5,411 nucleotides of DNA, from positions 1 through 5,411 of the forward strand of contig CALDZS010000074.1 in assembly GCA_937944065.1 (NCBI GenBank). The letters run 5' to 3'. Origin of the DNA: an uncultured Amylibacter sp. Lineage in GTDB: Bacteria > Pseudomonadota > Alphaproteobacteria > Rhodobacterales > Rhodobacteraceae. The position numbers and the translations under genes were made by a program. This document shows, in pieces, positions 1-5,284 of the stretch (position 1 is its first letter; every line of letters begins with the position of its first letter). The notes beneath the pieces were generated by a model, which was given only the letters and a program-made list of their open reading frames with translations, did no database searches and was not told the DNA's origin.

Positions 1-506
1 ATGCCCACGGTATCATTCAACGCTTTGGCCAAAGGAGCGAGGCAGTTGGTTGTGCAAGACGCGTTAGAAACGATCAAGTCGTTCGCAGTTAGCTGGTCAT
101 GATTAACACCATAAACAACTGTGCGATCCGCTGTGTCACCAGGGGCCGATAGCAAAACGCGTTTGGCGCCATTGTCTAGGTGAATTTGGGATTTTTCTTT
201 CGAATTGTGTTTGCCCGTACATTCCAACAAAACATCGATCCCGCGCCAGTCCAGCGCGCTGGCATCATAGGTAGATTGCATGCGGATCGGGCCTTGGCCT
301 ACATCCAAGGTGTCACCGACGATTTTGACGTCTCCAGGGAAGCGGCCGTGAACACTGTCATACTTTAGAAGATGCGCCAAGGTTGGCAATGGTGCAGGGG
401 CGTTGATGGCGACCACTTCGATGTCAGTGCGACCAGATTCGATGATAGCAGCTAGTGTAGAGCGGCCGATGCGGCCCATCCCGTTGATTGCGACCTTAAG
501 TGTCAT
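1..506 (-). CDS. gap: Glyceraldehyde-3-phosphate dehydrogenase, GapB-like, N-terminal half (cut by window edge)
   Basis: This encodes the first 168 residues of a cytosolic type I GAPDH, which interconverts glyceraldehyde-3-phosphate and 1,3-bisphosphoglycerate; the rest lies beyond base 1. The Rossmann motif INGMGRIGR is at residues 7-15, LAHLLKYDSVHGRF at 43-56, and the active-site block SNASCTTNC at 147-155 with catalytic Cys151. After the second beta strand the sequence reads VVAINAP. Ala36 therefore sits where NAD-specific enzymes carry the Asp of the usual N-D pair (Asp32 in Bacillus stearothermophilus numbering). Bacillus subtilis GapB, an NADP-preferring gluconeogenic enzyme, also has N-A there, so NADP use or dual use is likely, but this is inference. 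The ATG at 506 is preceded by GGGAG (complement of 513-517) with 6 bases of spacing, which fixes the start. The gene follows tkt on the same strand after 174 bases that contain operator-like palindromes. The family call is certain; the cofactor assignment is moderate. Confidence 0.96.
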   Translation of the reverse strand, partial: MTLKVAINGMGRIGRSTLAAIIESGRTDIEVVAINAPAPLPTLAHLLKYDSVHGRFPGDVKIVGDTLDVGQGPIRMQSTYDASALDWRGIDVLLECTGKHNSKEKSQIHLDNGAKRVLLSAPGDTADRTVVYGVNHDQLTANDLIVSNASCTTNCLAPLAKALNDTVG

Positions 507-579
507 GTCATGCTCCCGAGTTATGACAGCGAACGGTGGCCGCTCGCGTAATGTGTTTACACCGCGATGCCTAGTGTGA

Positions 580-609
580 ATTGCCCGAATTTGAAAGCAA
601 AACCGTCAA
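580..609 (-). promoter_or_regulatory. Weak candidate promoter for gap
   Basis: Read on the minus strand, TTGACG (complement of 604-609) is a good -35 match. With 18 bases of spacing it is followed by GGCAAT (complement of 580-585), a poor -10 match. Transcription from here would give a leader of roughly 65-70 bases. The operator-like palindromes at 641-675 lie just upstream of this -35, a position that would suit activation or upstream repression. The -10 is weak, so the call is tentative. Confidence 0.25.
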
Positions 610-640
610 GTATTTGGTAAAAAGTGTCCATTATTCAATT

Positions 641-675
641 CGTTAGCGATAACGGTTAACGTGTTACCGCTAACG
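641..675. promoter_or_regulatory. Two tandem LacI-family-type operators between tkt and gap
   Basis: Two 12-base palindromic sites fit GTTANCGNTAAC: GTTAGCGATAAC at 642-653 and GTTACCGCTAAC at 663-674. Their centres are 21 bases apart, about two helical turns, so two dimers could bind the same face of the DNA. The central CG and symmetric half-sites are typical of LacI-family operators. The sites begin 135 bases upstream of the gap start and 6 bases past the tkt stop. In Rhodobacterales the LacI-type regulator of central carbon genes is CceR (PckR in rhizobia), and gap/tkt genes are natural targets, but the regulator is inferred and not shown. The two sites together also form a 13-base inverted repeat (641-653 with 663-675, one mismatch), which could fold as a hairpin at the end of the tkt mRNA. 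No T-run follows it, so it is not a standard terminator. Confidence 0.6.
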
Positions 676-680
676 ATTGA

Positions 681-2699
681 TTACAGTAGTTCTTTGGCCG
701 CTTTGGCAACTGCGTCAGATGTGATGCCAAACTTTTCATACAGCACGTCTGCGGGCGCTGATGCGCCAAAGCTGTCCATGCCCACAAAGGCTGCTTTGTT
801 GTGCTTGCCACGTTCACCAGTCAACCAACGATCCCAGCCTTGGCGGACGCCTGCTTCTACCGCGACACGCACTGCGCCTGCGGGCAGTACTTTACGGCGG
901 TACGCTTCGTCTTGTGCTTCAAACAGTTCCCAGCAAGGCATGGAGACAACGCGTGTGCCAATACCTTCTGCCTCTAGCTTGGCTTTGGCTTCCATCGCGA
1001 TCTCAACTTCCGACCCAGTGGCCATCAAAATCACCTGACGTTTGCCTTCTTCACGCGCCAAAACATACGCACCAAGTGAGGTCATGTTCTTTTGCGTGTG
1101 TGTAGTACGCACTGTGGGCAAACCTTGGCGTGTCAGTGACAACACAGACGGCGTGGATTTTGACGTGACTGCCAATTCCCAAGCTTCTGCTGTTTCCACA
1201 GTATCTGCAGGGCGGAACACATTTGTATTCGGTGTTGCGCGCGAAATCGCCAGATGCTCCACAGGTTGGTGCGTTGGACCGTCTTCGCCCAAACCAATAC
1301 TGTCATGTGTCATTACATACACAACGGGAATACCCATGAGTGCAGACAAACGCATCGCTGGACGGGCATAATCGGTAAAGCACATGAAAGTGCCACCATA
1401 GGGACGAATACCGCCATGCAAGGCCATACCATTCATCGCGGCGGCCATGCCGTGCTCGCGGATGCCATAATATACATGACGACCGCCACGGTTACCCGGT
1501 TCGAATGTGCCAAGATCTTTGGTCAGAGTATTGTTTGACCCAGTCAAGTCAGCAGAACCCCCAATGGTTTCCTGCATAATTGGGTTTATCACCTCTAGCG
1601 CGGTCTGGCTGGACTTTCGCGTCGCCATTTTTGGTTGGGTTTCTGAAATCTCTTTCTTCAAACGTTTGATTGCAGCGCTCAACTTGGGCGAGGCAACACC
1701 GTTCATCACGCGCGTGAATTCAGTTTGCTTTTGCCCAGACAAACCAGCAAAGCGACTTTCCCAGTCTTGACGATCCGATGCACCGCGTGCGCCTATAGCA
1801 CGCCAGCCATCCAAAACATCTGCGGGAACTTCAAATGCAGGGTAGGGCCAGTCGTAAAACTTGCGCATCTGCGCCAATTGTTCGTCCTTGATATTATAGC
1901 CGTGACCACCAGACGTGTTCTCAACGCCATCAACACCCGCCGCGATTGTGGTTTTGCACGCAATCATTGATGGTGTGTTGGTTTTCTTCGCGGCTGTGAT
2001 TGCTTCATCGATTTCATCTGGGTTGTGGCCGTCGACTTGAAACACAGACCAACCAGCCGCCTTGAAACGCGCAACTTGATCCGTTTTGTCTGACAATTCA
2101 GCAGTGCCGTCGATTGTGATGTTATTGTCATCCCACATGACTATCAGTTTGGACAGCTCGTGCTTGCCCGCAAGGCCAATCGCCTCGTGGCTGACACCTT
2201 CCATCAAGCACCCATCGCCTGCCATGACATAGGTGTAGTGATCCACGACCTTTTTGCCGAACCGTGCTGCCAAAGCCTGTTCTGCCATGGCAAACCCGAC
2301 CGCGTTTGAAATACCCTGGCCCAATGGACCCGTGGTCGTTTCGATCCCTTTTGCATGGCCATATTCAGGATGCCCAGCCGTTTTCGCGCCCCATTGGCGG
2401 AAATTGCGGATCTCATCCATCGTCATATCTTTATAGCCTGTTAGATGCAGTAGCGCGTAGATCAACATCGACCCGTGCCCCGCAGACAGGATGAACCGAT
2501 CGCGGTCTGCCCAATCTGGATTAGATGCGTCGAACTTCAAATGGTTTTGAAACAGCACCGTGGCAACATCCGCCATACCAATGGGCATGCCTTGATGGCC
2601 TGATGCGGCAGCGTGCACAGCGTCGGCGGCCAGAATGCGGATCGCGGCCGCTTTTTTCCAATGGTCAGGATGGGTGTTTTTTAGGTCAGAAAGGGACAC
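681..2699 (-). CDS. tkt: Transketolase
   Basis: A complete 672-residue transketolase, close to the usual 660-675. This cytosolic thiamine-diphosphate enzyme moves two-carbon ketol units between sugar phosphates in the non-oxidative pentose phosphate pathway. Visible motifs, numbered from the GTG start, are SGHQGMPIG at 33-41 with His35, GHGSML at 74-79, GPLGQGISNAVG at 124-135, the thiamine-diphosphate motif from GDG (161-163) to NN (192-193), His266 in GGHGYN, GGSADLTGSN at 380-389, REHGM at 414-418 with catalytic Glu415, and LGEDGPTHQP at 470-479. The reading frame stays open upstream to a TTG at 2777, but the extra 26 residues do not resemble the family. GTG at 2699 gives a normal N-terminus (VSLSDLKN...HW.KAAAIR). 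Its Shine-Dalgarno is weak (AGCGAG about 12 bases upstream). The first in-frame ATG comes after His35 and is too late. The stop is TAA at 681-683. The gene is divergent from the coiled-coil/zapA operon and upstream of gap. Confidence 0.97.
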   Translation of the reverse strand: MSLSDLKNTHPDHWKKAAAIRILAADAVHAAASGHQGMPIGMADVATVLFQNHLKFDASNPDWADRDRFILSAGHGSMLIYALLHLTGYKDMTMDEIRNFRQWGAKTAGHPEYGHAKGIETTTGPLGQGISNAVGFAMAEQALAARFGKKVVDHYTYVMAGDGCLMEGVSHEAIGLAGKHELSKLIVMWDDNNITIDGTAELSDKTDQVARFKAAGWSVFQVDGHNPDEIDEAITAAKKTNTPSMIACKTTIAAGVDGVENTSGGHGYNIKDEQLAQMRKFYDWPYPAFEVPADVLDGWRAIGARGASDRQDWESRFAGLSGQKQTEFTRVMNGVASPKLSAAIKRLKKEISETQPKMATRKSSQTALEVINPIMQETIGGSADLTGSNNTLTKDLGTFEPGNRGGRHVYYGIREHGMAAAMNGMALHGGIRPYGGTFMCFTDYARPAMRLSALMGIPVVYVMTHDSIGLGEDGPTHQPVEHLAISRATPNTNVFRPADTVETAEAWELAVTSKSTPSVLSLTRQGLPTVRTTHTQKNMTSLGAYVLAREEGKRQVILMATGSEVEIAMEAKAKLEAEGIGTRVVSMPCWELFEAQDEAYRRKVLPAGAVRVAVEAGVRQGWDRWLTGERGKHNKAAFVGMDSFGASAPADVLYEKFGITSDAVAKAAKELL

Positions 2700-2745
2700 G
2701 TGGCAGGCTCGCTTTTCTCGTTGATTATGTGGTTTCTGGCCGTAC

Positions 2746-2773
2746 CAGATACCAAGTGTTGTGGTCTGGTCAA
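2746..2773 (-). promoter_or_regulatory. tkt: Candidate tkt promoter
   Basis: On the minus strand TTGACC (complement of 2768-2773), 16 bases of spacing, then TATCTG (complement of 2746-2751). This fits a sigma-70-type promoter moderately well and would start transcription about 40 bases before the GTG at 2699. It lies within the open upstream extension of the tkt frame, which supports the downstream start. No GTTANCGNTAAC site is seen nearby. Confidence 0.35.
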
Positions 2774-2828
2774 GCAACTGTTTGCCTATTGATGAACTTT
2801 TTACTGCAAGAAACTGTTTTAATTAGGT

Positions 2829-2856
2829 TAAAATACATTCAGAGATCAAATAAAAT
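2829..2856 (+). promoter_or_regulatory. AT-rich promoter region of the coiled-coil/zapA operon
   Basis: Two -10-like hexamers TAAAAT occur at 2829-2834 and 2851-2856, each matching TATAAT at five of six bases. Neither has a clear -35 at 16-18 bases, so which one is used cannot be decided. The region is the AT-rich part of the 184-base divergent gap between tkt and the coiled-coil gene. Confidence 0.3.
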
Positions 2857-2883
2857 GATTCGTGCGAAAGATAAGGGGCAAAC

Positions 2884-3252
2884 ATGAGCGAACTGGACAG
2901 TTTAGAACTACGCGCAAATGCAGCGATTGCGAAACTGAAAACGCCACCATCTCCAATGATATCAGACACTTCTGAGGAAACAGAGAAGCTGACGCAAGAC
3001 GTGGCCAAACTAAAAGAAGAGTTGGAAAAAGAACAACGTGTCCATAATGCACTACAAGTAGAGTTCTTGGACGTGTGCCAAGAATTTGGTGCGATGGAGC
3101 TGGATCACATGTCATCGGCCGATAAGTCAGGCTCTGAGACGCAAAATGAAGATACCAAAGCGGGGATAGAAAAGTTGCGTCGTGAACGCGAGCGTGACGT
3201 AGCAGAGGTTGATGAAATACTCGGCCTATTAACCCCATTGGTCGAAGGATAA
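2884..3252 (+). CDS. Small coiled-coil protein upstream of ZapA (ZauP-like candidate)
   Basis: A 122-residue acidic protein without signal peptide or membrane segment. It has three stretches with strict 3-4 heptad spacing: L4-L7-A11-A14-L18; L36 to M71 through V40, L43, L47, L57, F61, V64 and F68; and I95 to L119 through L98, V109, I112 and L116. They are separated by Pro/Ser/Thr-rich (19-35) and Ser/Asp-rich (74-92) linkers. The ATG follows AAGGGG at 2873-2878 with 5 bases of spacing. The stop is 4 bases before zapA, so translation is probably coupled. In Caulobacter a coiled-coil protein encoded just upstream of zapA, ZauP, works with ZapA to focus the FtsZ ring; rhizobia have small DUF4164 coiled-coil proteins near zapA. 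Position and build suggest the same role here, but coiled coils resemble each other easily, so orthology is inferred. Confidence 0.85.
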   Translation: MSELDSLELRANAAIAKLKTPPSPMISDTSEETEKLTQDVAKLKEELEKEQRVHNALQVEFLDVCQEFGAMELDHMSSADKSGSETQNEDTKAGIEKLRRERERDVAEVDEILGLLTPLVEG

Positions 3253-3256
3253 TTCC

Positions 3257-3895
3257 ATGGCAGAAGTTACAATAACAATCGGTGGCCGATCATTTCAAGT
3301 TGTCTGCCAAGAGGGCCAAGAAGAATACCTGTATTCTGCGGCAGAGATGTTGGATACAGAGGCATCAAAGTTGGACCAAGCAGGCAGTCGAATAACCGAA
3401 AGCCGTATGTTGCTTATGTCCGGTTTGATGCTTGCTGATCGCACCGCAGCCTTAGAAGACCAAGTTGGGTCTACGGGAAATTCTGATACGTCATCCGCTG
3501 TTGCCGATGAACGCGCCAAGGCAAGCCGTGCTGAAACGGAACTGGCGCAGGCGCGCGAAGAAATTGCTCAATTGAAATCCGAGGCATCTCGAGCGCAGTC
3601 GAAATTGGACGAGACCAATTTAAGTGGCGCGCAAGATATGCACGCCGAGTTGGAAGCATCACGCGCAGAAGTTGCCAGTCTGTCTGAACGATTGAAAAAA
3701 TTGAATGATGCAAGCAGTGATGAGACCGATGAGATATCTGCGGAAGTGCTGAAGGAAGCACGGACAAAGCAAGACGCAGCTGTCAAAGCATTAAGCGAAG
3801 CAAAATCATCGCAAAAATCAGCCGAGGATCAACGCGATGCGGCGATTGCAGCCTTGCGTCGCGTGGTCAATAAAATCGAAGCCGTCGCCGAATAA
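3257..3895 (+). CDS. zapA: Cell division protein ZapA with long coiled-coil C-terminal tail
   Basis: This encodes 212 residues. The first 70 or so form a ZapA globular domain: VTITIGGRSFQVVCQEGQEEYL at 4-25 (start VTIT, end EEYL), then a helix AAEMLDTEASKL at 28-39, and RMLLMSGLMLADRTAALEDQ at 50-69, the start of the dimerising helix. ZapA binds FtsZ polymers at midcell and bundles or aligns them. Typical ZapA is about 90-130 residues; here residues 71-212 add a long Ala/Glu/Lys/Ser-rich helical tail with heptad character, three ASRA motifs (89-92, 110-113, 134-137), and a conserved-looking end AALRRVVNKIEAVAE. GAAGGA at 3244-3249, inside the end of the preceding gene, is the ribosome binding site, 7 bases before the ATG. 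The 4-base spacing to the coiled-coil gene points to co-expression and joint function. The stop is TAA at 3893-3895. The family call is confident; the function of the tail is unknown. Confidence 0.92.
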   Translation: MAEVTITIGGRSFQVVCQEGQEEYLYSAAEMLDTEASKLDQAGSRITESRMLLMSGLMLADRTAALEDQVGSTGNSDTSSAVADERAKASRAETELAQAREEIAQLKSEASRAQSKLDETNLSGAQDMHAELEASRAEVASLSERLKKLNDASSDETDEISAEVLKEARTKQDAAVKALSEAKSSQKSAEDQRDAAIAALRRVVNKIEAVAE

Positions 3896-3905
3896 GCAAC
3901 GGCTT
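3879..3905. terminator. Possible shared hairpin between convergent zapA and grxD
   Basis: AAGCCGT (3879-3885) pairs with ACGGCTT (3899-3905) across a 13-base loop that holds the zapA stop codon. It sits in the 20-base convergent gap and could act on both transcripts. The stem is only 7 base pairs and the T-runs are short (TTTGAT on the plus strand, TTCGATTTTA on the minus strand), so it is a weak terminator candidate. Confidence 0.3.
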
Positions 3906-3915
3906 TGATCGATAG

Positions 3916-4278
3916 TTAGGCGTTCGATTCGCGAATTTTATCAGCGGCGGCTTTGTTAAAAGGCACGCCGTTGGTTTCCAACAGGGTGTCCAACTCGCCT
4001 GATAGGGTCATCTCTGTGATTATATCACAGCCACCCACAAATTCACCTTTGACGTAAAGCTGTGGAATCGTCGGCCAATCAGAGAAATCTTTGATACCTT
4101 GGCGCACAGCCTCGTCCGCCAGCACGTTCACGTCTTGGAACCCGACTTCCATAAAGTTCAGAACACCAGCAACGCGTGAAGAAAATCCACACTGCGGCAT
4201 TTCTGATGTGCCTTTCATGAATAAAACAACATCGTTGCCGTCCACGGTTTCTTGAATTTGAGCATTTGCATCAGTCAT
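3916..4278 (-). CDS. grxD: Monothiol glutaredoxin (CGFS type, Grx4/GrxD)
   Basis: A complete 120-residue single-domain monothiol glutaredoxin, the usual size for GrxD. Such cytosolic proteins bind a glutathione-ligated [2Fe-2S] cluster as dimers or with BolA, and deliver clusters and iron rather than reducing disulfides. Visible features are VVLFMKGT at 17-24 with the glutathione-contacting Lys22, the active site QCGFS at 29-33 with Cys30, WPTIPQLYVKGEFVGGCDI at 68-86 with the cis-proline motif TIP (70-72) and GGCD (82-85), and ELDTLL near the C-terminus. The ATG at 4278 follows AAGGA (complement of 4286-4290) with 7 bases of spacing. It is convergent with zapA. A bolA gene often accompanies grxD in this group, but none is visible in the roughly 1.1 kb upstream. 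The gene is preceded by a 305-base gap with unusual secondary structure, so a structured leader is possible. Confidence 0.96.
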   Translation of the reverse strand: MTDANAQIQETVDGNDVVLFMKGTSEMPQCGFSSRVAGVLNFMEVGFQDVNVLADEAVRQGIKDFSDWPTIPQLYVKGEFVGGCDIITEMTLSGELDTLLETNGVPFNKAAADKIRESNA

Positions 4279-4311
4279 CTGATCGTCCTTCTGGTCTGAA
4301 TGGGCATATAT

Positions 4312-4341
4312 TTGATATCTGATTAAACCAAATTAGCCCAA
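4312..4341 (-). promoter_or_regulatory. grxD: Candidate grxD promoter
   Basis: On the minus strand TTGGGC (complement of 4336-4341), 18 bases, then TATCAA (complement of 4312-4317), about 25-30 bases before the ribosome binding site. Each hexamer matches consensus at about four of six positions. It is modest, but it is the best pair in this AT-rich stretch. Confidence 0.3.
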
Positions 4342-4360
4342 AGAAAAAGCACTGGTTCAC

Positions 4361-4573
4361 GATTGTTTGAAATTGAAACGAGCGCATCTGACTAATCGGG
4401 AGGGCAAGGGGATATCTGGAGCGCCAAGAATGGGTCGCGGCACTTGCCTTGGGGTGTGTAATTCAGCGATCAATGTCGAGTTTGGGGGACAAAGCTGCCG
4501 TGCAACTTTGTTCGCGCAGTGTAAAACTTCGACCAATACCCAAGCCTCCGCAACTGGTTTAAGCACAACAATC
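4361..4573. ncRNA. Non-coding gap with a long nested imperfect hairpin; possible structured RNA
   Basis: The gap 4279-4583 has no convincing protein gene; the open frames on both strands lack a family look and a good start. The segment pairs with itself in nested order. From outside in: GATTGTT 4361-4367 with AACAATC 4567-4573; AAAC 4376-4379 with GTTT 4557-4560; GCGG 4437-4440 with CCGC 4548-4551; CTTGGG 4448-4453 with CCCAAG 4539-4544; GTCGAGTTT 4475-4483 with 4524-4533 (9 pairs, one bulge); GGACAAAG 4487-4494 with CTTTGTTC 4506-4513; TGC 4496-4498 with GCA 4502-4504 around a CGT loop. The bubble between the CTTGGG and GTCGAG stems is lopsided (21 and 5 bases). The strand is unclear. On the minus strand, TTGGCT and TAGATT 16 bases apart lie near 4570-4598, and a five-T run (complement of 4344-4348) follows. 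It could be a small RNA, a leader of grxD, or chance pairing. Confidence 0.3.
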
Positions 4574-4583
4574 TAATAAATCT

Positions 4584-5180
4584 CTAACAATAGCCAAAAT
4601 GTCTGCAGAGGAATCCCCGATTGACCGGTAGTTCAGGTGCTAACGTATGAGCGGTGGGTCGCGACGTGTTACGATTTGTTTTTACCGCATTGAAGCTTGT
4701 GACTGGTCCTTTCACCAAGGCATGTGTGACCGGTTGAATTTCGATAATTGCATCAAAATTCCTTGTTGTATTCAAGTCAAATGTTACCGACATTTTATTG
4801 TCATATACCTTACCTTCAGTGGGGGATGTTTTAATCACATTTTCAGGAAAGTCTCCACTTTTGACGCGGAAATAAAACCCAAAGTCAGATATGGAATAAG
4901 CGGTTGCATCTGGTAATGAGACGTCAAATGACATGGTCGCTTTAAAGCAATCGACACCATCATTTTTACCACTGTGTCTGAACCGGACGCCTGTGATTAT
5001 TGGGATGGGTATTTTGCTACTAATTTCGTCAATTTGTACTTGCTCCGTTGCTGTTGGATTTGGGATCCAACCATTTAAGGAAGCGCCAAATCCCCATGTA
5101 TTCTCTCCACCCCAGCAGGCCAGTGCGGACTGACCAAAGAATACCAAAAATATTGTGCATAAAATTGACTTCAAAAACAT
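4584..5180 (-). CDS. Secreted protein of unknown function, predicted beta-rich
   Basis: I do not recognise the family. The 198-residue product begins with a clear signal peptide: MFLKS, a hydrophobic core ILCTIFLVFFG, then SALA before Cys22. Cleavage after Ala21 (A-L-A) by signal peptidase I is likely; A-L-A-C is a poor lipobox because position -3 is not Leu. The mature part has alternating hydrophobic stretches (ITGVRFRH, KATMSFDVSLP, ISDFGFYFRVKSG, KMSVTFDLNTT, FDAIIEIQPV, about 62-151), which suggests an Ig-like or fibronectin-like beta sandwich, followed by a Thr/Pro-rich tail. Cysteines at 22, 78, 192 and 198 could form periplasmic disulfides. AAGGA (complement of 5187-5191) lies 6 bases before the ATG. 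One 60-base line inside the gene is about 38 percent GC against about 62 percent for a line inside tkt, so it may be a recent arrival or poorly conserved. It is on the same strand as grxD, 305 bases upstream of it. Confidence 0.75.
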   Translation of the reverse strand: MFLKSILCTIFLVFFGQSALACWGGENTWGFGASLNGWIPNPTATEQVQIDEISSKIPIPIITGVRFRHSGKNDGVDCFKATMSFDVSLPDATAYSISDFGFYFRVKSGDFPENVIKTSPTEGKVYDNKMSVTFDLNTTRNFDAIIEIQPVTHALVKGPVTSFNAVKTNRNTSRPTAHTLAPELPVNRGFLCRHFGYC

Positions 5181-5284
5181 ATCACGTCCTTTTAAATTAC
5201 ACTCCGCAAAGTTTATCGATCCAGCGCGAGCGTATCGAGACTACAGTCGGTGTTTACGAAAAGTCACACAAGTTATCTTCGCTT

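Noticed and set aside
553..562. Palindrome GTGTTTACAC in the gap leader as an operator
   Set aside because: It is only 4-base arms around 2 bases, without a partner site; too short to call.
661..1770. Several plus-strand open frames of 87-125 codons opposite tkt
   Set aside because: They lie antisense to a clear transketolase, overlap each other, and have no recognisable domains or good ribosome sites.
2204..2494. Short open frames on both strands over the tkt N-terminal half
   Set aside because: These are other-frame readings of the transketolase gene and lack protein-like features.
2700..2777. N-terminal extension of transketolase from TTG at 2777
   Set aside because: The added residues do not resemble the family, and the stretch contains the best promoter candidate.
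4351..4559. Direct repeat ACTGGTT at 4351-4357 and 4553-4559 as a target duplication of a small insertion
   Set aside because: Seven bases is weak, the repeats are not flush with the terminal inverted repeat, and there is no transposase or known element end.
4361..4573. Firm call of 6S RNA
   Set aside because: The shape is similar, but the strand and the conserved central-bubble sequence could not be confirmed, so it is only reported as a candidate structured RNA.
4357..4576. Overlapping 69-codon open frames on both strands in the gap upstream of grxD
   Set aside because: Neither has a good ribosome site or a recognisable protein pattern; the segment is better explained by its nested inverted repeats.
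5112..5180. Lipoprotein signal in the secreted protein
   Set aside because: The residues before Cys22 are A-L-A, without the Leu expected at position -3; an ordinary signal peptidase I site fits better.
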